Shown piece after piece: positions 42,596-51,405 of a stretch of 64,000 nt of DNA (position 1 is its first letter; each line of letters starts with the position of its first letter). Source of the stretch: Candidatus Zipacnadia bacterium. GTDB lineage: Bacteria; Armatimonadota; Zipacnadia; Zipacnadales; UBA5352. The stretch covers positions 248,001 to 312,000 of the forward strand of contig JALGSU010000001.1 of assembly GCA_029821735.1 (NCBI GenBank). Direction: 5' to 3'. A program made the translations under genes and the position numbers. Below the pieces are notes generated by a model. It was not told the origin of the DNA, made no database searches, and saw nothing but the letters and a program-made list of their open reading frames with translations.

Positions 42596-45100
42596 CTAGC
42601 CTTCCGGGATGTGGTACACGGCGCAATCGTCGAATCGGGCCGAGACGCCCTCCGCTTGCCCCGCAGTCGAGCACATGAATACCATGCGCCCCGCCTCTTC
42701 GGGCGCTGTCACGAAGACGAAAAGTGGCTGCCAGCCTTCTGCATCAGGGGCCAACATGGCGCTCCGTTCACTTGAGCGATCCTTGAGCCAAGCGCCGTCA
42801 GGCGTTCGCCAGCGGATGCTCACCCGGACTTCACCTTTGCTCTTTTGTGGCACTCGCATGGCCGAGAGTTCGCACAGGTAGCGCGCGCCCGGCTCCACCT
42901 CGACAGTCTGCAGGTAGCACGCTGAGCCCGCACTGACTATTGAAGCCGCTGTGGCCCCGTCCGAGGCCTCGGCCACAGCCTCGAATTCCGTGGCTTCCAC
43001 GTTGTTCGTCCAGACCGACCAGCCGGGCGGCGCTCCCTTGGTGCTCCAATCCGCCTCTGCTTCCGCCTGGTTCTCGCCCATCTCCTCAAAAGACGGGTTG
43101 GCCAGCATGTTCGGCGGGTCGTTCTCCGCGACATATGTCAGCCCGTCGAGAAGTCCCACCACCTCAGCCGGAGCTGATTCCCGCAGGCCGGCGCTCACCT
43201 CGCCAACCATCTCAGGGGCATTGATCTGCAGCCACCCCAGCGCGCGAGAGATTCCCACCGCTAGCCCGCCCTCCAGCGCTACCACGGGCACTTCGCCCTT
43301 GAAATACCATTCCAGGCCTGTCATCGTCTCACCGGGCAGATCGTCACTTTCACGCAGTTCGGCGTAGTATTCGCGCCGGTCAGCCACGAGTTCCTGCATC
43401 ACGAGTACCTTGTCAATGAGCGCCTGCGCTCCTGCCATGTCGTTGATCGGGTCAGATGCGAGTTGCTCGGACATCGCGTTGGTGCGGATCACGTAAGCGC
43501 CCGTACGCAGTCCGCGCTCGACCATCGTGATACGCTCAGACACTCCTGGCGCCTGTGCCTTCGCAGCGGCAACGGCGAGCAGGCGCTCCGCCTCATCGAG
43601 TTGCTCCACGGTCATCGAGTAGGCCTGCACAGGCAGACGCCGGTGGCCCCAGTTTGTCCGCCCTGGATTGCCGCCGACCCACGTCTGCTCGAGCCAGTCG
43701 TAGTAGGCCGCCATCTCGGGCGCCGCCTCCGCGAACATCTTCTCCATGAATTCCCCCAGCAGCGCGTCGATGTCCAGGTCAGCGTCCCAGAAAAGCTTGC
43801 TGGCCGCCCAGATCATCGGCCCGGTATTGGGCCAGTTGGTGTAGACCTCGACGTATTCACCGTGGAAATCCAGTGCATGGTCGAACTTCAGCGCCTCCGC
43901 CATATAGTGAGGGAAGTACCGCGGTGTCGCCCACCCGAGGCCCCAGTAGGTATACCGGCACAGGTGCTGACATCGCCGCCGCCACTCGCGTGTGATGGCC
44001 TCGTCTTCCTCCTGCAGCCCTTCGCGCCACCATCCCGCTTCGTTCTGCGTGATGAACCCGAAGACGTTGGGCTCAAGCGTGTCAATGGTCGTCGGCGGCT
44101 TGCGCGCGATATTGTAGATCAGTGTGCCGACATACTTGTCAGGATCGGTTTTGGCCAGTTCGCGAGCCAGCGAGTTCACGAACCAGTAGTGGCGGTCTGA
44201 ATACTCGCGGCGCTTGTACGCCTCGGGGGCTGCGTCAAGCGCTATGCAGTTCTCACACTGGCACAGGCGCGAAATGTCGTCCATGCCCACCGAGAAGCCG
44301 TTGGCATCGGGGTTTTGTTTGAACCACTCGTGGGCGTACTCGGCCGTGATGCGAATGACGTCCGGGTTACTCTCGCAGGGGCGCCAGTAGCGCTCGGTGT
44401 CGCTCGGCGGTATCCAGCGCTCCCCGTTGATGAGCGGGAAATACTCCGGGTGCTCCTCGGCATACTTGCTCGGGGCGATAACCCGGTGCATGTTGTTCTG
44501 GAACTGCCGCCATGGCAGGTCGTTGCTCAGGCTCAGCTTGTTGTACCGGTTCCACTGCTTCCACGAATCGCCAAAGTGGTTGCCCGACCACACGCGCGGC
44601 GCAAAGTCCGGTGTGACCACGCGGTCGGCGACCTCGACCACGAGCTCGCCCTTCTCATGCTCCGGGATATATTCGCCCAGTGGCCCGGGGACGAACCAGC
44701 GGATTCCCAGCTCATCCTCCATGAACGAGTAGACCGCGAACTCAACCGCATAGGGCTTGCGCCCTGTCAGGATCAGGTTCCCATCGCGGACGCGCACCGC
44801 GTATGACTCTGGCCCGACGTCCGCCGGTGGCAGGTCACCCTCGACGGTTCCCGCGCATTCCCCGACGTACACTTTGGGGCCCTCCACTGTCGACCCGTCG
44901 TCCGCGATCGGCAGTTCGACGCCGATCAGCTTGAGGACGTGGGCCTGCAGCTTATCTGCCGCCGCAACGGCAGCGGCATCGTCGGCCGATCTGATGATGG
45001 TCATCGCCGGCGCGCCGTTGGTCGCGAGCGTAAGCGTCTCGGCACAGGCGAGTCCAGCCGCCGAGATCAGCAGAGCGAGGCAGAAAAGGGTCGTCTTCAT
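42596..45100 (-). CDS. Secreted DUF4838 / GH20-N-like carbohydrate-active protein
   Basis: The 834-residue exported protein has a signal peptide (about 1-20), a GH20b/alpha-glucuronidase-type N-terminal domain (about 30-150; DDAAAVAAADKLQAHV), a TIM-barrel DUF4838 region (about 160-620; RWFVPGPLGEYIPEH, ANGFSVGMDDISRLCQCENC with its Cys pair, GFITQNEAGWWREG) and a C-terminal carbohydrate-binding-like jelly roll (about 690-830; NPSFEEMGENQ). DUF4838 proteins are distant relatives of family 20/67-type glycosidases; the substrate is not known. ATG 45100 begins a clean signal peptide, although its ribosome site is weak. It is divergent from the isochorismatase-like gene. Confidence 0.75.
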   Translation of the reverse strand: MKTTLFCLALLISAAGLACAETLTLATNGAPAMTIIRSADDAAAVAAADKLQAHVLKLIGVELPIADDGSTVEGPKVYVGECAGTVEGDLPPADVGPESYAVRVRDGNLILTGRKPYAVEFAVYSFMEDELGIRWFVPGPLGEYIPEHEKGELVVEVADRVVTPDFAPRVWSGNHFGDSWKQWNRYNKLSLSNDLPWRQFQNNMHRVIAPSKYAEEHPEYFPLINGERWIPPSDTERYWRPCESNPDVIRITAEYAHEWFKQNPDANGFSVGMDDISRLCQCENCIALDAAPEAYKRREYSDRHYWFVNSLARELAKTDPDKYVGTLIYNIARKPPTTIDTLEPNVFGFITQNEAGWWREGLQEEDEAITREWRRRCQHLCRYTYWGLGWATPRYFPHYMAEALKFDHALDFHGEYVEVYTNWPNTGPMIWAASKLFWDADLDIDALLGEFMEKMFAEAAPEMAAYYDWLEQTWVGGNPGRTNWGHRRLPVQAYSMTVEQLDEAERLLAVAAAKAQAPGVSERITMVERGLRTGAYVIRTNAMSEQLASDPINDMAGAQALIDKVLVMQELVADRREYYAELRESDDLPGETMTGLEWYFKGEVPVVALEGGLAVGISRALGWLQINAPEMVGEVSAGLRESAPAEVVGLLDGLTYVAENDPPNMLANPSFEEMGENQAEAEADWSTKGAPPGWSVWTNNVEATEFEAVAEASDGATAASIVSAGSACYLQTVEVEPGARYLCELSAMRVPQKSKGEVRVSIRWRTPDGAWLKDRSSERSAMLAPDAEGWQPLFVFVTAPEEAGRMVFMCSTAGQAEGVSARFDDCAVYHIPEG

Positions 45101-45218
45101 GTTAATCACCGGCAGGCATTTCTCCAGCACTCGTGTTGAGGCCTTCGAAGGTGTCAGTGGTACCGAGCGGGAATTCCGCCGCGATGTCGCGGGGCATGCC
45201 GTGACGGGAGGCCGTCCA

Positions 45219-45998
45219 ATGAGTCAGGTCACGCTGCAGGTGCGCTATCAGCGACACTCCGTCGATACTGGCGTCGCCTACGCCGAACCGAACTTTGAGC
45301 GAACCACCATGGACGTCTCGTTCAAGCCCGAGCAGGCCGCGCTCGTAATGGTGGATTGCTGGGACCGCCACCCGATCGTCACCCACCAGGAGCGCGCTGC
45401 ACGTATCTGCGTTGAACTGATCGCCCCTGCGGCTCAGGCCTGCCGAGATGCCGGCCTCACGGTCATCCACGCCCCTTCCCCCGGCCAGGCGCGCCTCTAC
45501 CCGCAGTGGACGAAGTATGCCTCCGATGTTGAGCTGTGGGGCCCGCCTGCCAGCGAGATTGCCTGGCCACCGGCCGAGTTCCGGAGCAGATCCGGCGAGT
45601 ACGAGAAGCTCGCGAAGAGGCCCGAGCCTGAACTCAAGCGCTGGCTCGACGAAGACCTGGCGGGCCGCTGCATCGTGGCCAGCCTTGAGCCGAAGCCCGA
45701 TGACTTCGTTGTCGCCACGGGCGACCAGCTCCATCGGCTCTGCCGCCATCGCGAGATTCTGCATCTGTTCTACTGCGGCTTCGCGGCCAATATGTGCGTT
45801 CCCGGCCGCGACTATGGGATGCGCGCCATGAATCAGCGTGGCTACGGCCTCGTCCTCCTGCGCGATTGCACATCGGCCATTGAGGCCCAGACCACCTACC
45901 CGACCATGGCCCTGACGGAGGCGGCGATCCTCGAGGTCGAAATGCTCACAGGCTTCAGCGCGACCTCGGAGGAACTCGTGGCGGCGCTCGGGAAGTAG
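45219..45998 (+). CDS. Isochorismatase-fold cysteine hydrolase
   Basis: The 259-residue protein of the isochorismatase superfamily (amidases, nicotinamidases and carbamoyl hydrolases) has the catalytic Asp in VMVDCWDRH near residue 45 and the Cys in AANMCVPGRDYG (Cys193), followed by VLLRDCTSAIE. An insert between them (about 80-150; PQWTKYASDVELWG, RSRSGEYEKLAKRP) is longer than in nicotinamidases. The expected catalytic Lys near the middle could not be fixed by eye. Substrate is unknown. I set the start at ATG 45219 by GGGAGG (45206-45211); the frame extends upstream only as overlap with the DUF4838 gene. Confidence 0.8.
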   Translation: MSQVTLQVRYQRHSVDTGVAYAEPNFERTTMDVSFKPEQAALVMVDCWDRHPIVTHQERAARICVELIAPAAQACRDAGLTVIHAPSPGQARLYPQWTKYASDVELWGPPASEIAWPPAEFRSRSGEYEKLAKRPEPELKRWLDEDLAGRCIVASLEPKPDDFVVATGDQLHRLCRHREILHLFYCGFAANMCVPGRDYGMRAMNQRGYGLVLLRDCTSAIEAQTTYPTMALTEAAILEVEMLTGFSATSEELVAALGK

Positions 45999-46002
45999 CC
46001 TC

Positions 46003-46036
46003 TGCGGCGCAAGAACAGCTCGCGCCGTGCGCCGCA
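46003..46036 (+). terminator. Hairpin after the isochorismatase-like gene
   Basis: TGCGGCGC (46003-46010) pairs with GCGCCGCA (46029-46036) across an 18-nt loop just after the stop at 45998. There is no T-run, so the call is weak. Confidence 0.3.
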
Positions 46037-46075
46037 ATACTGGCGGAAACGGCACTATGCAGAGGGCGAGTGATG

Positions 46076-46084
46076 TGATACAAT
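46076..46084 (+). promoter_or_regulatory. Extended -10 promoter of the formate dehydrogenase operon
   Basis: TGA directly before TACAAT (46079-46084) gives an extended -10 element. The -35 region is poor (TATGCA at 46056-46061). Its leader would be about 200 nt. Confidence 0.4.
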
Positions 46085-46172
46085 CGCCGCGTTGGTCTTG
46101 CGGGGCGGGGAACAAATCGCGGACCAATGCGTCCCGGGAATGCGCCCGCCCGGGCACTTTCTTTGATCGACT

Positions 46173-46190
46173 CTGCGAAAAATATCACAA
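46173..46190 (+). promoter_or_regulatory. Rex-like operator candidate
   Basis: CTGCGA-N6-TCACAA (46173-46190) matches the right half of the Rex site TTGTGA-N6-TCACAA fully and the left half at 4 of 6 positions. Rex senses NADH/NAD, which would suit an NAD-linked complex. No rex gene is in the window. Confidence 0.3.
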
Positions 46191-46287
46191 AGTAGTCTCC
46201 GGGCCCTTGTCGAGCCGCAATGTGGCGCTCCGGGCTTCCCACGCACGGGAATCGTGACACCAGCCCGAGTGCCGGGAGAGGAACGAG

Positions 46288-46806
46288 ATGGCCAATACCA
46301 CAGTGGCACAGGAGCATGCTGGCATGTACGACGAGGCGTTGGACACAATCATCTCTTCGGGGCGCGGCCGGTCTGACGTGATCGCGATCCTGAGGGAAGC
46401 GCAGGACGTCTACGGCTGTCTGATGCCCCCGCTCATGGAAGAAATCGCCGAGCGACTGGGCATGAAATACGCTGAGATCTACGGGATCGTCACCTTCTAC
46501 GAACATTTTCACTGCGAGCCACGCGGCGAGCACCTGATTCGCGTCTGCCGCGGAACCGCTTGCCACGTGCGCGGCGCCACCGGTATCCTCGCTGCGGTCG
46601 AGAAAGAGCTCGGCGTTGGTGATGGCGGTACCACTGAAGACGGTCTCTTCACACTCAGCACCGTGGCCTGCTTGGGCACCTGCTCACTGGCTCCGGTGAT
46701 GATGATTGACAACGAATACTTTGGCAAGATGACCCCGGATCGCGTTGAGCAGGTATTGAGCAAATACCGCGATACCGCCAGCGTCACCGCGGAGGCGAGC
46801 AACTGA
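46288..46806 (+). CDS. NAD-linked formate dehydrogenase, NuoE-like [2Fe-2S] subunit
   Basis: The 172-residue thioredoxin-like ferredoxin is of the 24-kDa NuoE/HydA-C family. The N-terminal helical part (about 15-80; VIAILREAQDVYGCLMPPLMEEIAERLGM) precedes a thioredoxin fold with four cluster Cys in C-R-G-T-A-C and C-L-G-T-C. It passes electrons between the flavin subunit and the rest of the complex. AGAGGA precedes ATG 46288. Its stop overlaps the next start (TGATG). Gene order E-F-catalytic equals FdsG-FdsB-FdsA. Confidence 0.9.
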   Translation: MANTTVAQEHAGMYDEALDTIISSGRGRSDVIAILREAQDVYGCLMPPLMEEIAERLGMKYAEIYGIVTFYEHFHCEPRGEHLIRVCRGTACHVRGATGILAAVEKELGVGDGGTTEDGLFTLSTVACLGTCSLAPVMMIDNEYFGKMTPDRVEQVLSKYRDTASVTAEASN

Positions 46807-48668
46807 TGAACCCGGCCAAGCCGCTGACGAGCGTAGACCAGCTTACCGAACTCATCCAGCGCCTGCAAGGCGACTGGGACGCTGACAAGCCGCGACTGCG
46901 TGTGTGCATCACGGGCTGCAGGGCCTACGGTGCGCTGGAAGTGAGCGCGCGCATCGCCGAAGAAATCGCCGAGCGCGGTCTCGAGGATCAAATCGAGCTC
47001 ATCGAGACCGGTTGCCACGGCTTCTGCTCACAGGCCCCCGTCATGGAGGTCGACCCCTTCGGCTACTTCTACCAGGGCGTGAGTGTCGACGACATCCCTG
47101 CAATCATCGACTCCACCCTCGACTCGGGAGCAGTCGTTGAGCATCTGCTCTATACGTCGCCCGACGGCGATGAGCCCATCGAGCAGGCGCACGACGTCCC
47201 CTTCTACGCGCTTCAGCACAAGACTGTGCTGCGCAACTGCGGCCAGATCGACCCCCGCGAGATCGAGCACTCGCTCGTCCGCGGCGGATACAGTGCGGTG
47301 GCCAAAGTCCTCAGCGAAATGGACGCGCAAGCGGTCATCGACGAGGTCAAGCAGGCCGGTCTGCGCGGCCGTGGCGGCGCAGGCTTCCCGACCGGCGTCA
47401 AGTGGCAGTTCTGCAGCGACGCCGAGGGCGAGCGCAAGTATCTCATCTGCAACGCTGACGAGGGCGACCCCGGGGCCTTCATGGACCGCGCCGTGCTCGA
47501 GGGCGATCCGCACGCGGTCATCGAGGGCATGATCATCGCCGCGCACGCCATTGGCGCCGAAGAGGGCATCATCTACGTGCGCACCGAGTACCCCATCGCG
47601 ATCGAGCATCTCACCATCGCGCTGGCTCAGGCCCGCGAACTCGGGCTGCTCGGTGAGAGCATCCTCGGTACCGATATGAGCTTCGACATCCGTATCGTCG
47701 AGGGGGCCGGGGCTTTCGTGTGTGGCGAGGAGACCGCGCTGATGGCCTCGATCGAGGGCAAGCGTGGCAACCCCATGCCGCGGCCGCCCTATCCGGCCCA
47801 GTCCGGCCTCTTCGGCATGCCGACCAACATCAACAACGTCGAGACCCTGGCTAACATCGCCGCCATCATCAACGATGGCGCCGAGGCCTTCGCTGCCCTG
47901 GGCACCGACAAGAGCAAGGGCACCAAGGTCTTCGCCCTCGCTGGCGACACGGTCAACACCGGTCTCGTCGAGGTACCGATGGGCATTACCCTTCGTGACA
48001 TCGTTGAGGAAATCGGCGGCGGCATCGCCGATGACCACGACTTCAAGGCCGCTCAGATCGGTGGGCCCTCGGGTGGGTGTGTCCCCGAGAAGTTCCTCGA
48101 CACCCCGATCGACTACGATTCGCTCGAAGAGGTCGGCGCCATAATGGGCTCGGGCGGTATGGTCGTCATCGACGACACCACCTGCATCGTGGACTTGGCG
48201 CGCTTCTTCCTCGACTTCTGTCAGAAAGAGTCCTGCGGCAAGTGCACGCCCTGCCGCATTGGCGTGCGGAAGATGTATGAGATGGTGGACGGCTTCACCC
48301 GGGGCCTCGGCAAGCCCGGCGACATCGAAGAGCTCCAGGAGCTTGCCGAGGTCATCAAGACCGCGTCGCTTTGCGCCCTCGGGAAGACCGCCGCCAACCC
48401 CGCGCTATCGGCGCTGCGCCACTTCCGCGAGGAGTTCGACGCCCACGTTGCCGGCCACACTTGTCCCGTCGGTCAGTGCACCGCGTTGACAGTCTACACG
48501 GTCAATGCGGAGGCCTGTAGGGCCTGCGATCGGTGCGCCAAGGAATGCCCCGTCCAGTGCATCGCCGGCGAGCCGGGAAAGCCGCCCTACGTGATCGATC
48601 AGGAGCAGTGCATCCACTGCGGAACCTGTTACGAAGTCTGCCCATTCGACGCAATCCAGAAGAGCTAG
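46806..48668 (+). CDS. NAD-linked formate dehydrogenase, NuoF/HydB-like flavin subunit
   Basis: The 620-residue subunit has an extra N-terminal thioredoxin-like [2Fe-2S] domain (about 30-125; CITGCRAYGA and CHGFCSQ). The FMN/NADH core follows (GRGGAGFPTG near 186-195, NADEGDPGAFMDR), then the [4Fe-4S] site ESCGKCTPCR near 475 and a C-terminal 2x[4Fe-4S] ferredoxin (about 569-620; CRACDRCAKECP and CIHCGTCYEVCP). The added N- and C-terminal cluster domains are those of HydB-type subunits of electron-bifurcating hydrogenases and formate dehydrogenases; simple FdsB lacks the C-terminal ferredoxin. Confidence 0.9.
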   Translation: MNPAKPLTSVDQLTELIQRLQGDWDADKPRLRVCITGCRAYGALEVSARIAEEIAERGLEDQIELIETGCHGFCSQAPVMEVDPFGYFYQGVSVDDIPAIIDSTLDSGAVVEHLLYTSPDGDEPIEQAHDVPFYALQHKTVLRNCGQIDPREIEHSLVRGGYSAVAKVLSEMDAQAVIDEVKQAGLRGRGGAGFPTGVKWQFCSDAEGERKYLICNADEGDPGAFMDRAVLEGDPHAVIEGMIIAAHAIGAEEGIIYVRTEYPIAIEHLTIALAQARELGLLGESILGTDMSFDIRIVEGAGAFVCGEETALMASIEGKRGNPMPRPPYPAQSGLFGMPTNINNVETLANIAAIINDGAEAFAALGTDKSKGTKVFALAGDTVNTGLVEVPMGITLRDIVEEIGGGIADDHDFKAAQIGGPSGGCVPEKFLDTPIDYDSLEEVGAIMGSGGMVVIDDTTCIVDLARFFLDFCQKESCGKCTPCRIGVRKMYEMVDGFTRGLGKPGDIEELQELAEVIKTASLCALGKTAANPALSALRHFREEFDAHVAGHTCPVGQCTALTVYTVNAEACRACDRCAKECPVQCIAGEPGKPPYVIDQEQCIHCGTCYEVCPFDAIQKS

Positions 48669-48688
48669 CTCTCCAAGAGCAGGGGTGT

Positions 48689-51400
48689 ATGCTGGTGGTA
48701 ACACTCACGATCAATGGCAAGCGTATTGAGGCCGAGGAGGGCACATGCGTGCTTCAGGCGGGCCTCGACAATGGCATCGAAATCCCGCACATCTGCTGGG
48801 ACAAGCGGCTTGACGCCTACGGTGGCTGCCGCATGTGCCTGGTCGAGATTGAGGGAATGCCCGAACCCGTGACCTCATGCACCACTCTGGTGCGCGAGGG
48901 CATGGTCGTGCGCAGCGACACGGAGCGTCTCGAGAAGACCCGCAAGGCGCTGCTCGAGCTGCTGCTCTACGACCACCCGCGCTCCTGCCTCACCTGCCCG
49001 CAGACCGGCACCTGCACCTTGCAGGACAGCGCCTACGACGCGGGCATCGAGGAATTCCCCGCGGGTGAACACGAGAAGCCCCTCCTGCGCGAACTGCAGG
49101 ACGTTGGCAACGCCGTCATCTACCGCGATCCGGCCAAGTGCATCCTCTGCGGCAAATGCGTTCGCATCTGCCACGAGGTGCGCATGAACGGCTGTCTCGA
49201 CTTCGCCGGCCGAGGTTTCGACACCATTGTGCATCCGCCCAAGGGCGGCCTGACCTGGGACAGCGACTGCGAGTTGTGCGGCGCGTGCGTCGACATCTGC
49301 CCGACCGGCGCGCTCAATGTCACCAGGTCCCTCAACAAGGGTCGGCCCAAAGACTGGACGCAGGTTGAGACCACCTGCCCGTACTGCGGTGTCGGCTGTC
49401 AGATGACGCTCAACGTCCACAATGACGAGGTCGTGCGCGTCACCTCCGACACCGAGAAGCTCCCGACCTTCGGCAACCTGTGTGTTAAGGGCCGCTTCGG
49501 TTACGAGTTCATCAACTCTCCCGACCGGCTCCAGCAGCCCATGGTGCGCAAGGGCGATGAGCTCGTCGAGACCTCGTGGGACGAAGCGCTCGGTACCGCC
49601 GCTGACGCCCTCAAGCGCATCGTCGCCGAGCATGGCCCCAACAGCGTCGGGTTTGTCAGTTCCTGCCGGTGCACCAACGAAGAGAACTACCTGATGCAGC
49701 GAATGTCGCGCGAGATCTTCGGCACGCACAACATCGACCAGTGCGCCCGCACTTGCCATGCGCCCACCGTCGCCGGTCTGGCGATGTCCTTTGGCTCGGG
49801 CGCGATGACCAACTCGATCGGCGAGATCCAGAACTGCGAAGTGCTCTTCATCATCGGCTCGAACACCACCGAGGCCCACCCGGTGATCGCGCTTGAGATG
49901 AAGAAAGCCTACAAACGCGGCGCGAAGATCATCGTCTGCGACCCGCGCAGAATCAAGATGGTCGACTACGCCACGATACACATCCAGCACCGGCCCGGCA
50001 CCGACATTCCGCTGATCAACGCGATGATGAACTACATCATCAGCGAGGGGCTGCACGCCCAGGAGTACATTGAGAACCGCACGATGGGCTTCGAGGAGCT
50101 TGCCGAGACGGTCAGCAAGTATGACATCGACGAGGTCGCCGAGCAGTGCGGTGTTGACGCCGAACTCATCAAGCAGGCCGCTCGGACGTACGCCGAGGGC
50201 GACAAGTCGGCGATCTTCTACACCCTTGGCATCACCGAGCATACCTGCGGCACCGACAACGTGCGCTCGCTGGCCAATCTGTCGATGCTCACCGGTCACG
50301 TGGGTTTCGAGAGCACCGGCGTGAACCCCCTGCGCGGGCAAAACAACGTGCAGGGCGGCTGCGACATGGGTGCCATGCCCAACGCCTACCCCGGCTACCA
50401 GAAGGTCGTCGACCCCGAGGCCGCCGCCAAGTTCTCCGAGGCCTACGGGCGCGAGCTGCCCGCCGAGAACGGGTGGACCACCACCGAGATGCTCAATCGC
50501 GCCAAGTCCGGCGAGATCAAAGCTCTCGTGGTGATGGGCGAGGACATCGTGATGAGCGAGCCCTTCATGGACCACACGCGCGAGGCCTGCGCCAATCTCG
50601 AGATGCTTGTCTGCATGGACATTTTCATGTGCGAGACGGCCAAGATCTCGCACGTCGTCCTGCCTGCGGCCAGCTTCGCCGAGAAAGACGGGACCTTCAC
50701 CAACACCGAGCGCCGCGTCCAGCGCGTGCGCGCGGCGGTCTCGCCCGTCGGCAACTCGCGACCCGACTGGGTGATCCTCTGCGACCTTGCCAAGAAGCTC
50801 GGCTATGACTGGAGCTACAGCCACGCGTCCGAGGTATGGGACGAACTCGCCGCGCTCAGCCCGATCTTTGCGGGCATCAACTATGATCGCATCGACAAGC
50901 ACGGCCTGCAGTGGCCCTGTCGCGACTGCGAGGACCCGGGCACGCAGTTCCTGCACTGCGAGGAATTCGCTTGCGGGCTGGGCAGGTTCTACGCAATCGA
51001 CCATCGCGATCCAGCGGAGATGCCTGACGACGAGTATCCGCTGATCATGATGACTGGCCGCACGCTGTATCACTACAACGTCGGCACCATGACCCGCCAG
51101 AGCGCCGCCTCCAACGAGCGCCAGCCCGAATGCTTCGTGGAGATCAGCCCCGAAGATGGCGCCGGGATGGGCGTGGCCACCGGTGACAAGGTGAAGGTCA
51201 CCACTCGCCGCGGCGAGATCGAGGTCACCGCGTGGGTGACCGATCGGCTCAAGGGCGGTCGCATCTGGCTGCCCTTCCACTTCGCCGAGCAGGCGGCAAA
51301 CGAGTTGACCATCGACGCTTTCGACAACATCACTGAGACCGCCGAGTACAAAGTCTGTGCCGCCCGAGTGGCCCCGGCTGACGTAGCGGCTGTGAGGTAA
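48689..51400 (+). CDS. Formate dehydrogenase catalytic subunit (Mo/W-bisPGD) with NuoG-like front
   Basis: The 903-residue protein has an N-terminal [2Fe-2S] domain (about 1-75; CWDKRLDAYGGCRMC), a His/Cys-ligated [4Fe-4S] (HPRSCLTCPQTGTC) and two ferredoxin clusters (CILCGKCVRIC near 150, CELCGACVDIC near 193). The molybdopterin core holds the proximal [4Fe-4S] CPYCGVGC (about 230). Cys356 (ARTCHAPTVAGL) stands where other enzymes may have selenocysteine, followed by the formate-dehydrogenase phrase FGSGAMTNSI. The C-terminal pterin-cap domain (NVGTMTRQS) is present. ATG 48689 has AGGGG only 3 nt upstream, but the domain starts there. No FdhD/FdsC-like chaperone is adjacent. Confidence 0.92.
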   Translation: MLVVTLTINGKRIEAEEGTCVLQAGLDNGIEIPHICWDKRLDAYGGCRMCLVEIEGMPEPVTSCTTLVREGMVVRSDTERLEKTRKALLELLLYDHPRSCLTCPQTGTCTLQDSAYDAGIEEFPAGEHEKPLLRELQDVGNAVIYRDPAKCILCGKCVRICHEVRMNGCLDFAGRGFDTIVHPPKGGLTWDSDCELCGACVDICPTGALNVTRSLNKGRPKDWTQVETTCPYCGVGCQMTLNVHNDEVVRVTSDTEKLPTFGNLCVKGRFGYEFINSPDRLQQPMVRKGDELVETSWDEALGTAADALKRIVAEHGPNSVGFVSSCRCTNEENYLMQRMSREIFGTHNIDQCARTCHAPTVAGLAMSFGSGAMTNSIGEIQNCEVLFIIGSNTTEAHPVIALEMKKAYKRGAKIIVCDPRRIKMVDYATIHIQHRPGTDIPLINAMMNYIISEGLHAQEYIENRTMGFEELAETVSKYDIDEVAEQCGVDAELIKQAARTYAEGDKSAIFYTLGITEHTCGTDNVRSLANLSMLTGHVGFESTGVNPLRGQNNVQGGCDMGAMPNAYPGYQKVVDPEAAAKFSEAYGRELPAENGWTTTEMLNRAKSGEIKALVVMGEDIVMSEPFMDHTREACANLEMLVCMDIFMCETAKISHVVLPAASFAEKDGTFTNTERRVQRVRAAVSPVGNSRPDWVILCDLAKKLGYDWSYSHASEVWDELAALSPIFAGINYDRIDKHGLQWPCRDCEDPGTQFLHCEEFACGLGRFYAIDHRDPAEMPDDEYPLIMMTGRTLYHYNVGTMTRQSAASNERQPECFVEISPEDGAGMGVATGDKVKVTTRRGEIEVTAWVTDRLKGGRIWLPFHFAEQAANELTIDAFDNITETAEYKVCAARVAPADVAAVR

Positions 51401-51405
51401 CCCGG

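Noticed and set aside
46103..46130. GGAAC-N17-GTC match as a further ECF promoter before the formate dehydrogenase operon
   Set aside because: Only GTC of the -10 element matches (GTCCCG), and a better extended -10 lies just upstream.
49742..49762. Selenocysteine at the formate dehydrogenase active site
   Set aside because: The codon is TGC (Cys356), not TGA, and the frame has no internal stop.
48875..51280. Open frame of 801 codons on the minus strand
   Set aside because: It is antisense to the formate dehydrogenase gene with its many conserved cluster motifs. GC-rich codon bias (third-position G/C) keeps opposite frames open; no motif or ribosome site supports it.
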